Shown here in pieces: positions 15,199-21,963 of a stretch of 24,315 nt of DNA. Source of the stretch: Candidatus Heimdallarchaeota archaeon (GTDB lineage: Archaea > Asgardarchaeota > Heimdallarchaeia > JABLTI01); NCBI GenBank assembly GCA_023128635.1, contig JAGMDP010000122.1, positions 1 through 24,315 on the forward strand, written 5' to 3'. The notes beneath the pieces are model-generated. The model was not told the DNA's origin. It saw only the letters and a list, made by a program, of their open reading frames with translations, and searched no databases. The position numbers and the translations under genes are program-made. Each line of letters starts with the position of its first letter. Position 1 is the stretch's first letter.

Positions 15199-15223
15199 GT
15201 GGGACTATTTCCCTTACACTCAC
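15195..15223. terminator. Hairpin at the zinc-ribbon gene stop, between convergent genes
   Basis: GTGAGTG (15195-15201) and CACTCAC (15217-15223) form a perfect 7-bp stem overlapping the stop codon, with an inner GGA/TCC pairing. It sits in the 35-base gap between converging genes and could end both transcripts or stabilise their 3' ends. Confidence 0.45.
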
Positions 15224-15233
15224 AACTAATTAT

Positions 15234-15674
15234 CTAGTTTTTAGGATTCAGTAAATATAATCCATTCTCTTCATCTTTCGTTCTAAAAACACCTGGTTTT
15301 GTTTCTACAAGATAGATTTCTGCTGTAACGGATACGATGCCTTCGACTAAATGCCCTCCAAGGCTTTTACCATCTTTCTCTCCAATTAGAATATGTATAT
15401 GAGCGACAGGTTCTTGAGTGTCCTTATTTTTTGCAATGTTACCTGTACAAGCTAGAAGCTCTACTTCCTTGAATGGGATATGTAAATACTTCTTACTTTT
15501 AATGTCAAAATAACCAATTTTTCCTTTACCAAGTGCACCTATTCCAGTTAAATATCCAGCCAAGATATTTTTCTCTTTAACATATTCTAGGATGCTTGTA
15601 AGTAGTTCTTCGCCTTTCTCCAATCTTATTAGGTGAACTTTTTGCTGTTCCATTTCCATAGTTTTCATTTTCAA
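15234..15674 (-). CDS. PPC domain protein (DUF296)
   Basis: The 146 residues form one PPC domain (plant and prokaryote conserved, DUF296), known in plants fused to AT-hooks and in prokaryotes usually as a stand-alone trimer. Landmarks are the start of the sheet (VHLIRLEKGEELLTSI), GIGALGKGKIGYFD (44-57), and the signature AHIHILIGEKDGKSLGGHL (91-109). The histidines at 92, 94 and 108 match the conserved metal-binding positions. No AT-hook is present. Four ATGs lie within the first eight codons, and I keep the longest form. The gene converges with the zinc-ribbon gene. Biochemical function of prokaryotic members is poorly defined; DNA or small-ligand binding has been proposed. Confidence 0.88.
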   Translation of the reverse strand: MKMKTMEMEQQKVHLIRLEKGEELLTSILEYVKEKNILAGYLTGIGALGKGKIGYFDIKSKKYLHIPFKEVELLACTGNIAKNKDTQEPVAHIHILIGEKDGKSLGGHLVEGIVSVTAEIYLVETKPGVFRTKDEENGLYLLNPKN

Positions 15675-15720
15675 CTACCACTTTGGATTTTACTAAACAA
15701 TGAATTATTATCAATAACAA

Positions 15721-16950
15721 TTAAGAAGTTAACTGCTTTCTTAATCCCTCAATCTGTTCTCGAACAACAGTTAATTCGGAATTTATTCTTTGTATACTAT
15801 CATCGAATTCTTGCTTACTCTTCAAGCCTTCCTGGAAGTCAGTTTCATTCTTTTCTATTTCTTTCTCCAAACGATATTTTTCAGCTTCTAGAGTCAGAAG
15901 TTGCATATATGGATCTACTGCAGAGGTGGCGTATGGATCATGTGTTTCCTTTTGCTTCAATAGTTCTGATGGTTTTACCCAACTATCACCAGAGCTTTCT
16001 TTTGTTTGCTCTACAATTATTGTAGGTTCTTCTTCAACAATTGGAGGTGTAAGAACAGGTATTTCAGGTGTTTTTTCTAATGCTACAGTCTCTACAACCG
16101 GAGTTGTTGCTGCAGTTTCTTGTAATTTCTCTTTGAACTCAGTTAATTGTTTCTCAGTTTCTTCTTCAGCTTCATGAATTATGGATTTCATTTGACTTAA
16201 AACCCTGGATGGCTGTGCTTCAGGACTTACTGTTTCTGACAATTTTTGTATGGTAGAATCTGAAGCAATAATATCTGAATCTTCTACTTCGTCTTCAATA
16301 GGTTGTTCTAGCATCTGTTCGATTTGAGTTTCTTGTAAAGATGGTTTGCTTTCCTCTACTTCTGGTTCTTCAACTACAATTGGAAGAATTAAAGGCGGAT
16401 TCGATTCCGTTGGTTCTGGTTCCACTTGAGGTTCAGTTATGCTTACCAATGATTCATCTTCAAGTGGCAGAGAATCAGTTTCTTCTACTACCTCCTGAAC
16501 TTCTTCGGGAACTTCACTAGATTTCTCTTTAACTAAATTACTCATCAGAGATCTCAAATCATTTAATTCCGATTTTAATGAAGCTAATTCTTTCTTTAAC
16601 CTTGAAGCTTCTCCAGATGTTTCTTGACTTTGATTAAAAACAACATTTTTTCCCTTAACAATTATATCATAAATTTGGTCTACTAGCTCTTTATGCTGTC
16701 TAAACCATCGACCATATGGATCCCAAGTCAAAACAATTTCTCTAACTGCTTCAAGAAGTCCAATGAATTCTTTATTGGATTCTTCTTCTCCGATAATTGA
16801 TGCTTCTAAATTAGATATAGTATCAATTAGTTCAATTCGTAATTCAGCTTCCTGTTGTGGATTTGTTTCACCTTTGATAAAGGTAGAGTAAATCGTTTCA
16901 AGTCTATCTAAATTTTTAGCAAATACTTTTTCTGGCAAATGATTCGACAC
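15721..16950 (-). CDS. Acidic coiled-coil protein, unknown function
   Basis: The 409-residue product is not recognised. Residues 1-110 form a helical domain with a distinctive LTWDPYGRWFRQHKELVDQIYDII segment. A first coiled coil follows at about 115-145. Residues 150-340 are very rich in Glu, Pro, Val and Ser and probably disordered, and a second coiled coil spans about 343-409. There is no membrane segment. The start is GTG, directly after an in-frame stop. A TATA-like TTTAAATAG on the minus strand (about 16972-16985) would allow a nearly leaderless transcript. AGGTG may instead serve TTG at 16938. The domain plan (small head, long acidic linker, coiled tail) suggests a scaffold or cytoskeleton-associated protein; that is inference only. 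Confidence 0.68.
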   Translation of the reverse strand: MSNHLPEKVFAKNLDRLETIYSTFIKGETNPQQEAELRIELIDTISNLEASIIGEEESNKEFIGLLEAVREIVLTWDPYGRWFRQHKELVDQIYDIIVKGKNVVFNQSQETSGEASRLKKELASLKSELNDLRSLMSNLVKEKSSEVPEEVQEVVEETDSLPLEDESLVSITEPQVEPEPTESNPPLILPIVVEEPEVEESKPSLQETQIEQMLEQPIEDEVEDSDIIASDSTIQKLSETVSPEAQPSRVLSQMKSIIHEAEEETEKQLTEFKEKLQETAATTPVVETVALEKTPEIPVLTPPIVEEEPTIIVEQTKESSGDSWVKPSELLKQKETHDPYATSAVDPYMQLLTLEAEKYRLEKEIEKNETDFQEGLKSKQEFDDSIQRINSELTVVREQIEGLRKQLTS

Positions 16951-17083
16951 CTAGTTTTCTACCAGTTAATTCTACTATTTAAATAGAATTATTAGTTATT
17001 TCTAGCTTTTCATTGCGGTATTTTAATCTTTTATTTTAGAAAATAATAGAGAAAGGGGATAAAAACCACTGATTTTAAATTTT

Positions 17084-18076
17084 TTATGATAACCCCAAAT
17101 GTATTTCTCTGCGTTTTTGATAATCAATTGGAAAATGATTTTGAAGGAATACCTTTTTGATTGGTAATTCTTCTTTTAAAGCATCAATAATTGCTATGAG
17201 TGATTCATCTTCTACGCCCCAAATGAATAGGTTCAATTGAGATTGTACATTCTTCGCAAAAGATAAACTGTTTAACAATGATTGATATTCTGGAGTATCC
17301 ACTGCATTTGGGAAAGCAGTCCATGCAGATAAGTGAATTGTTGGATTACCGTATTTACTTATTACAGTAATATCTTGTCCGAAATGCTCTAAGGCACCTT
17401 TTGCGGCATTCATTGTAGGATCAATGTCTAGTGTTATATCTAAGTCTATTTCTTTTTGTGATTGAATGCTTTCAGACAAATCCCTTAAAATGGTTTCAAT
17501 TGCATCTTTTCGCCAAGTAATCCATTGATTCAATAGATTAGGATCTTTTTGCAAGTCACTTAGAGAAAAAATTCGTTCAATACCGTATCGCTCAGAGAAT
17601 TTTCTACAACAATTTTCGCAGAAACTATATTCCTCTCTTGGGAAACGAATGTTGTCAAGTACAATTCCTTTTACGGGGAAACCTATTATTTCTGTAGTTA
17701 TTGATTTCAGGTAATTAGTATATGAAGTTTTAAAGGGATCAACAAAATCATTGTTTGGATTTCCACCGTCTTTTATTGCGGAATAACCAGGATTCTTTGC
17801 AAGAAATGAATCGGCCAACCCATTTACAAAACCATAGACCTTTATGCCAATGGAATCAGCGATAGTTGAAAAGGTTGAAAAAAATTCTTTCGTTTCACGA
17901 TCAGTTGGAGCTGTTGCACTTCTATAATGGACAAAACCGGAACTGGATTTACCAACTACAGCAACCTCACTTAAAAAACCACCATTTTCCGCGAGGAATT
18001 CATCTGGGCTTTGTTTAAGAAAAACAGGATCGATTACAGGAATAAGATTATGACTTGATATTGTTCGGATATCCAT
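17084..18076 (-). CDS. Putative glycoside-hydrolase-like TIM-barrel protein
   Basis: The 330 residues look like a TIM barrel of the uncharacterised glycoside-hydrolase-like groups (GHL10 or DUF4015-type). Supporting features are KVYGFVNGL and the strand-4-like GIVLDNIRFPREEYSFC. There an Asp and an Arg-Phe-Pro follow a hydrophobic strand, and the next residues are a Cys-x2-Cys-Cys (FCENCCRKF) as often seen in these proteins. Later barrel strands include DLDITLDIDP, PTIHLSAWTAFP and LNLFIWGVED. There is no signal peptide, so it is probably cytoplasmic. ATG 18076 is preferred over GTG 18091 because GTGGGAAA sits about eight bases before it. Substrate is unknown and catalytic acids cannot be fixed by eye. 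It is on the same strand as the membrane-protein gene upstream. Confidence 0.62.
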   Translation of the reverse strand: MDIRTISSHNLIPVIDPVFLKQSPDEFLAENGGFLSEVAVVGKSSSGFVHYRSATAPTDRETKEFFSTFSTIADSIGIKVYGFVNGLADSFLAKNPGYSAIKDGGNPNNDFVDPFKTSYTNYLKSITTEIIGFPVKGIVLDNIRFPREEYSFCENCCRKFSERYGIERIFSLSDLQKDPNLLNQWITWRKDAIETILRDLSESIQSQKEIDLDITLDIDPTMNAAKGALEHFGQDITVISKYGNPTIHLSAWTAFPNAVDTPEYQSLLNSLSFAKNVQSQLNLFIWGVEDESLIAIIDALKEELPIKKVFLQNHFPIDYQKRREIHLGLS

Positions 18077-18230
18077 TGTCTTGTTTCCCACACAGAACTA
18101 CCATAATTCTAATCAAAAAATGGTGCTCATTGAATTTAATACTTGTTGTTGTGCAATAAACGAGATTTTTACAACAAAACTAACTTCAATTAAGAAAAAT
18201 AAGAAAAAAATAGAAGAAAATAATCTTGGA

Positions 18231-18524
18231 TTATTTCTTTTTCTCTTTTGTTTCTTCTACGCTTTCAAAATCCTCAAGATCAATTGGTGCTGGTGGTGGT
18301 GTTCGTGCCATTGTCCACCCAATCCAAGCTGCGATGAGTAAAACAACAACCATTCCCAATATAACAGGAGCAGCGATCAATATAGTTGTAATTTGATTAC
18401 TAACAAAGGGAGCAGAAACATTCCATTCAGCAAGACCCCATATAGTAAAGGTAGCCCAAGCGCCTAACGACAGGAGTGAAATTAAAAATATCGAGTATCC
18501 AGCAAGTTTGTCCTTCATAACCAT
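18231..18524 (-). CDS. Small two-helix membrane protein
   Basis: The 97-residue product has two clear transmembrane segments: about 10-30 (YSIFLISLLSLGAWATFTIWG) and about 47-69 (ILIAAPVILGMVVVLLIAAWIGW). A short loop joins them, and an acidic and lysine-rich cytoplasmic tail follows the second. Positive residues at both ends suggest both termini face the cytoplasm. I do not recognise a family. GGAAGG four bases upstream supports ATG 18524, with ATG 18518 also possible. A TATA-like AAATATAAAATG (complement of about 18571-18582) and a perfect inverted repeat just upstream of it form a likely regulated promoter. It probably leads a transcript into the glycoside-hydrolase-like gene. Confidence 0.7.
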   Translation of the reverse strand: MVMKDKLAGYSIFLISLLSLGAWATFTIWGLAEWNVSAPFVSNQITTILIAAPVILGMVVVLLIAAWIGWTMARTPPPAPIDLEDFESVEETKEKKK

Positions 18525-18592
18525 TTAACCTTCCATTTATACAAGTATTCAATGTGTGCATAAGAACTTTTCATTTTATATTTATTTCGTTC

Positions 18593-18613
18593 CACTGTTG
18601 AAATTAAACAGTG
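18593..18613. promoter_or_regulatory. Inverted repeat upstream of the membrane-protein promoter
   Basis: CACTGTT (18593-18599) and AACAGTG (18607-18613) are perfect inverted 7-mers around a 7-base spacer. They lie about 10 bases upstream of the TATA-like element (complement of 18571-18582) of the membrane-protein gene, the usual position for an archaeal activator or BRE-overlapping repressor. It could also be read as a hairpin in read-through RNA from the uL10 operon. Confidence 0.4.
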
Positions 18614-18646
18614 TTTCTTTAAACAAAAAAGGAAAAAGAAAAATTT

Positions 18647-18677
18647 TTCTCGAATTTCGTGATCAGAGATTCGAGAA
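18647..18677 (-). terminator. Hairpin and T-tract terminator after uL10
   Basis: TTCTCGAAT (18647-18655) and ATTCGAGAA (18669-18677) form a perfect 9-bp stem with a 13-base loop, starting 12 bases after the uL10 stop. On the minus strand it is followed by about 20 bases rich in T. This has the layout of a bacterial intrinsic terminator and fits the end of the minus-strand operon. Confidence 0.6.
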
Positions 18678-18688
18678 TTCTTTGTTTT

Positions 18689-19705
18689 TTACCCAAACAA
18701 TGAACCCATTCCAGAGTCTTCCTCATCCTCTTCTTCTTCAGCAGGAGTTGCAACCTCCTCTTTCTTTTCTTGTGGCTGGGTTTTTACAGCAGTTGTTTGT
18801 GCTGCTGATAGGATTTCTGGAGGAATAACACTTGGGTCTTTAGAAGCAATTAGTTTAGCTAATGTCATTGCTTCTAATTGTGTTTTAGCTAGAACATTAC
18901 TGGCAGTTTCAGGAGTAATAAAGCTTGATTCTACTGCTAAACTGAGAGCTGATCTTCTTGCACGGCTAATTAATTCAGTAAGATTATCTTTAGTTGGAAT
19001 TACAGCCTCTAATGAAAGAGAGTATGCGTTTTGATGTGCTTTTACTAAATCATTCATGATTCCATCAAAATCAACAATTAATTCATCATGAACTAAAAGT
19101 GAACCTCCACTATAGATAGCGTTTACTGATAAGCCAGCGTCAAATGGTTCAATACCGAGTCTGCCTAATACATTGGCAAGTGTTTTTGAAACTTTATCTC
19201 CGGATTGGCAAACAACAGAATCTTCAATGATTTTTATGGTACCACCATCTATTCTGGTTTTTAGACCGATAGATTGTAATTCACCAATTACAGGACCTGG
19301 TGCAAAACCAGTATCACGTGCGGTTATGGTGATTTCTTTAGGAGCGATTTGTCCTTCCTTTGCAGGGGTTGGGATTTTCTTTTTCTCGAGAAAATTAGCA
19401 ACTTTGAAGGGATTTCCATTTGTAAGAATAAAAGCGCAAGAACCATCTACGTATTTTACTAGTTTAGTTATACCTTTGTCTTTCTTAGCTATTTCTTCTA
19501 AAGCTAAAAGCATCAAGGTATTCTTCGCAAGTTTGAGTATCGCATCTTGTCTCATATCAGTTCTTAATCGTTGTATAGTTCTAGAAGTAATATTTTCAAC
19601 TTTAGTTATGCCTATGGTTTTGTATTGGTTGAGCAAATCTATCAGTTCAGTAAGTTGTTTCTTCTTTGAGTGATGTGGTTCGTGTTTATATGCTGATTTA
19701 CTCAT
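18689..19705 (-). CDS. rpl10: Large-subunit ribosomal protein uL10 (P0)
   Basis: This is the archaeal P0-type uL10, the base of the ribosomal stalk that binds the GTPase-associated region of 23S rRNA and carries L12 dimers. The 338 residues show the N-terminal rRNA-binding part (KKKQLTELIDLLNQYKTIGI, IQRLRTDMR, AKNTLMLLALEE) and the inserted second domain with GPVIGELQSIGLKTRI. Helical L12-binding segments follow (ARRSALSLAVESSFITPE), and the acidic tail ends in SGMGSLFG, which contacts translation factors. The ATG start has GAGGTG seven bases upstream, inside the end of the uL1 gene. The two genes are separated by one base, so translation is probably coupled. The usual downstream L12 (P1) gene is absent here; a terminator follows instead. 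Confidence 0.97.
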   Translation of the reverse strand: MSKSAYKHEPHHSKKKQLTELIDLLNQYKTIGITKVENITSRTIQRLRTDMRQDAILKLAKNTLMLLALEEIAKKDKGITKLVKYVDGSCAFILTNGNPFKVANFLEKKKIPTPAKEGQIAPKEITITARDTGFAPGPVIGELQSIGLKTRIDGGTIKIIEDSVVCQSGDKVSKTLANVLGRLGIEPFDAGLSVNAIYSGGSLLVHDELIVDFDGIMNDLVKAHQNAYSLSLEAVIPTKDNLTELISRARRSALSLAVESSFITPETASNVLAKTQLEAMTLAKLIASKDPSVIPPEILSAAQTTAVKTQPQEKKEEVATPAEEEEDEEDSGMGSLFG

Positions 19706-19706
19706 T

Positions 19707-20354
19707 TTAGTGCACCTCTATCTTCACAGATCCGCCCATGGTTGTTTTTATCGTAGCCGATCTGATGTTTTGAATTCCATGTTCAAGCCTACTTTCTAAA
19801 GCATGTACTACAGCTTCTATATTTTCTGCTACTGCTTTAGCATCCATTTTCACTGTACCAACTTTTGTTAAAACTACAGGATTTTCTTTAATCCTTAGCT
19901 TTGAAGTTCTTGTGAATCGTTCAAGCATGATTGGTATATCAGCATTAGGTACAAGTGGTTGTGGCATTTTTCCTCGAGGAGCTAGATATTTACCGAGAAA
20001 CCTAGCTATAAGAGGCATTAATGGTGGTTCAGCTAGAAAGAAGTCATGTTCTACTGCCATTTTTCTAATGTCTTTAGGTGATTTACCTAAAGCTTCTAAT
20101 TCAGTTCTCCCAAGGACAGTTTTTATCCCAGCATTTCTTGCTCTTACTGCGAGCTCACCGCCAGCAAAGATCGCAACGGTGGGTTTCTTCCTAAAAGGAT
20201 GAGGTAAAGTTGTTTGGAAGTTGAAACGGTTACTAGGTATTTTAAGATCTAAATCTTTGAAATTTATTGAGAGATCAATGCTCTCTACAAACTTTCGTTT
20301 TTTAGATGCTTTTTTGCACTTAGTAATCTGTTCGGTTAATTTATTTACATCCAT
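19707..20354 (-). CDS. rpl1: Large-subunit ribosomal protein uL1
   Basis: uL1 binds the L1 stalk of 23S rRNA near the E site and, in several archaea and bacteria, represses its own mRNA. The 215 residues match the family in length and pattern: an N-terminal half with SIDLSINFKDLDLKIP, the second domain with PTVAIFAGGELAVRAR, and the conserved region FLAEPPLMPLIARFLGKYLAPRGKMPQPL. The C-terminal return strand includes IRSATIKTTMGGSVKIEV. The ATG lies one base after a 26-codon micro-ORF in the leader, and the leader also holds a two-part hairpin. It directly precedes uL10. The uL11 gene that usually lies upstream in archaeal operons is not present. Confidence 0.97.
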   Translation of the reverse strand: MDVNKLTEQITKCKKASKKRKFVESIDLSINFKDLDLKIPSNRFNFQTTLPHPFRKKPTVAIFAGGELAVRARNAGIKTVLGRTELEALGKSPKDIRKMAVEHDFFLAEPPLMPLIARFLGKYLAPRGKMPQPLVPNADIPIMLERFTRTSKLRIKENPVVLTKVGTVKMDAKAVAENIEAVVHALESRLEHGIQNIRSATIKTTMGGSVKIEVH

Positions 20355-20355
20355 A

Positions 20356-20436
20356 TTATTCCGCTTCTGTCAATTTTAGTATTCCATCTATTTGTAAGCC
20401 ATGCACCAAAGAAATCATCTTTGTAATTATGGGCAT
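20356..20436 (-). CDS. Possible 26-codon leader micro-ORF before uL1
   Basis: An ATG at 20436 opens a frame of 26 codons whose TAA stop lies one base before the uL1 ATG. The peptide begins MPIITKMISLVHG and ends in acidic residues. The frame stays open further upstream without a start. The tight spacing suggests translational coupling with uL1, but no clear Shine-Dalgarno is present and the peptide resembles nothing I know. It may be chance. Confidence 0.22.
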   Translation of the reverse strand: MPIITKMISLVHGLQIDGILKLTEAE

Positions 20437-20438
20437 GG
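20399..20438 (-). promoter_or_regulatory. Two-part hairpin in the uL1 leader
   Basis: In the minus-strand RNA an outer stem pairs CCATGC with GCATGG (plus-strand 20399-20404 and 20433-20438). An inner stem pairs CAAAG with CTTTG (20407-20411 and 20419-20423). The asymmetric internal loop has two bases on one side and nine on the other. uL1 autoregulation sites in other archaea are two short helices around an asymmetric loop, so this could be one, but the known conserved loop bases are not obvious. Confidence 0.35.
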
Positions 20439-20521
20439 TGACAGTAATACGCGTTTTATGAGTAAGAAAGAAGAAAAATAATCTATTATTAAATATTACT
20501 ATCAATAATGGGATTAAATGG

Positions 20522-21379
20522 TTATTTGGTATCAATTAATAAATTAAAAAACGCAGAAAAATCCAGCAGATTATTGTGATCAGCTGTAAAATACTTTGAT
20601 CCTTGACCAACCATTATTTTTCCTAAATTAGCCATTAATTCAGAAGTGCTAAGAAACCAAAAATTTTTCTTATCTTCTTCAGACATATGATTGCTAAACA
20701 CTCTCAACAAGGAAGAGAGCTTCTTTTGAGCTGATTTAATCTCGTCCAATTTCTCGTTTTCTAGAACTACGGTTACAGATGCACTTGTTTGGTAATTTGA
20801 TTGTTTTTTCTTTGTTTTTTTCTGGATATCTATGTTCAGTCTCCCTTGAGATAAATGTGAATAGAAATCATTCAAAAAATAAATCAAATCTCCCTTATTA
20901 GAATCGTAAGTGAAAAACAATTTTGCTACGGAAAGAAAGGCGTTACTCTTTTCTAGAGATATTCGGTACAGTCCTGGAGCAACTGCATCAATAGAATTTG
21001 GCATACAATCAAGCATTTGCTGCAGTGTTTGTTTGGAATCCAGAATTTTCACTTTTAGCTTTAAATCAGCTAGAAATCTGACCAGGGTATTTATTGTACT
21101 TTTAACCTTGGTTAATAATTCTGTCTGGTTTATCCCAGTGAAGTAAATATACAGTAATAATTTCGGTTTATTCAATTCATTTCTATCAAAAAAGAAGGTA
21201 TATCTGGCAACGTTTTGTAGTAATAAACCATATATTGGTTGATTTATTTTTTGCGAGATTCTTATCTGGCTATTAAAATCAGCAGCTAGGTGTATTTGTA
21301 GTGGAACTATTAGGGTTAATTTATCTGAATCTTGTAACAAAATTCCACTTTTGTAAGTTCGCGCATTTCTCAGAGACAT
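20522..21379 (-). CDS. Hypothetical protein in the Nob1-uL1 operon
   Basis: The 285-residue product is not recognised. It is mixed alpha/beta. An N-terminal half with several strands (SGILLQDSDKLTLIVPLQIHLAAD, YGLLLQ, YTFFFDR, LLLYIYFTG) is followed by helical and Lys-rich segments (DIQKKTKKKQSN) and a helical C-terminus. No cysteine clusters, P-loop or membrane segments are present. The ATG lies three bases after the Nob1 stop, and AAGG is spaced about eight bases before it, so it is almost certainly co-transcribed with Nob1. A role in ribosome assembly or translation is plausible from context alone. A 167-base leader separates it from uL1, so uL1-uL10 could also have their own promoter. Confidence 0.65.
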   Translation of the reverse strand: MSLRNARTYKSGILLQDSDKLTLIVPLQIHLAADFNSQIRISQKINQPIYGLLLQNVARYTFFFDRNELNKPKLLLYIYFTGINQTELLTKVKSTINTLVRFLADLKLKVKILDSKQTLQQMLDCMPNSIDAVAPGLYRISLEKSNAFLSVAKLFFTYDSNKGDLIYFLNDFYSHLSQGRLNIDIQKKTKKKQSNYQTSASVTVVLENEKLDEIKSAQKKLSSLLRVFSNHMSEEDKKNFWFLSTSELMANLGKIMVGQGSKYFTADHNNLLDFSAFFNLLIDTK

Positions 21380-21382
21380 CGT

Positions 21383-21955
21383 TCAAGCCTTTTTCTTTCT
21401 AATTTTCTTTTTGTGTGTTTTACGTTTCATTTTTGTTCCGCATTCAATGCAATCATCTGTCTGTGTTTTACTTTTGTTACCACAACCAGGGCAAACCCAA
21501 AAATATTCATGAATTGAAGTTATGCCTTTCCAATGAATTCCCTTACAAACCAATCCAATATGAGTAGCTAAGTTTTGTATGTCGTAATCATCACTCAAGA
21601 TTATAACATCATGTTCTTTCAGGTGTAATGATTTTGCAACCGCTAGAACTGCAAGATCGCAATCAGAAAGCTCATGGATGTCACCTGTTACTCTTGCCTG
21701 TTTTTTGATTTCTAAGAGAATCACTTCATCTGGTACTATAGTCTGCAATTCTTCATATAATAAAGCCTCTTCGATGAGTGCTTCACCTCGCATCATTCCT
21801 CTCACTTCTTCTAATACGCATTGTGGGATATATTTTACCCCAGAAATATTATGGGTTAAAACTCCGTTGTAGATTGCTGATGCATCAAGTACATAGTTAT
21901 TGTTACTAGGTAATTGGGAGTTTTTTGGTCTATTCTTTTTAGTCACACAACCCAT
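21383..21955 (-). CDS. nob1: Nob1, endoribonuclease maturing 16S rRNA
   Basis: Nob1 is the PIN-domain endonuclease that cuts the 3' end of pre-16S rRNA (site D in eukaryotes). The 190 residues contain the PIN acidic set: Asp24 (VLDASA), Glu49/Glu50 (CVLEEVRG), Asp98/Asp100 (ELSDCD) and Asp122/Asp123 (LSDDYDI). These are followed by a C-terminal zinc ribbon (Cys155, Cys158, Cys169, Cys172) and a very basic tail that fits rRNA binding. I list ATG 21955, but its GAGG Shine-Dalgarno abuts the ATG with no spacer. GTG at 21946, giving MTKKNRPKNS, has nine bases of spacing and may be the true start. The gene lies eight bases after NAD kinase and three before an unknown gene. Confidence 0.93.
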   Translation of the reverse strand: MGCVTKKNRPKNSQLPSNNNYVLDASAIYNGVLTHNISGVKYIPQCVLEEVRGMMRGEALIEEALLYEELQTIVPDEVILLEIKKQARVTGDIHELSDCDLAVLAVAKSLHLKEHDVIILSDDYDIQNLATHIGLVCKGIHWKGITSIHEYFWVCPGCGNKSKTQTDDCIECGTKMKRKTHKKKIRKKKA

Positions 21956-21963
21956 CCTCTTGA

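Noticed and set aside
15633..16025. 130-codon plus-strand frame overlapping two minus-strand genes
   Set aside because: It spans the end of one gene and the start of another on the other strand and shows no recognisable features.
19173..19673. 166-codon plus-strand frame antisense to uL10
   Set aside because: uL10 is certain on the minus strand; the opposite frame is a by-product of its codon use and has low-complexity hydrophobic content.
21936..21955. Nob1 and the helicase both begin Met-Gly-Cys-Val, suggesting shared lipidation
   Set aside because: In both genes a Shine-Dalgarno is better spaced for a GTG a few codons downstream, which would remove the motif.
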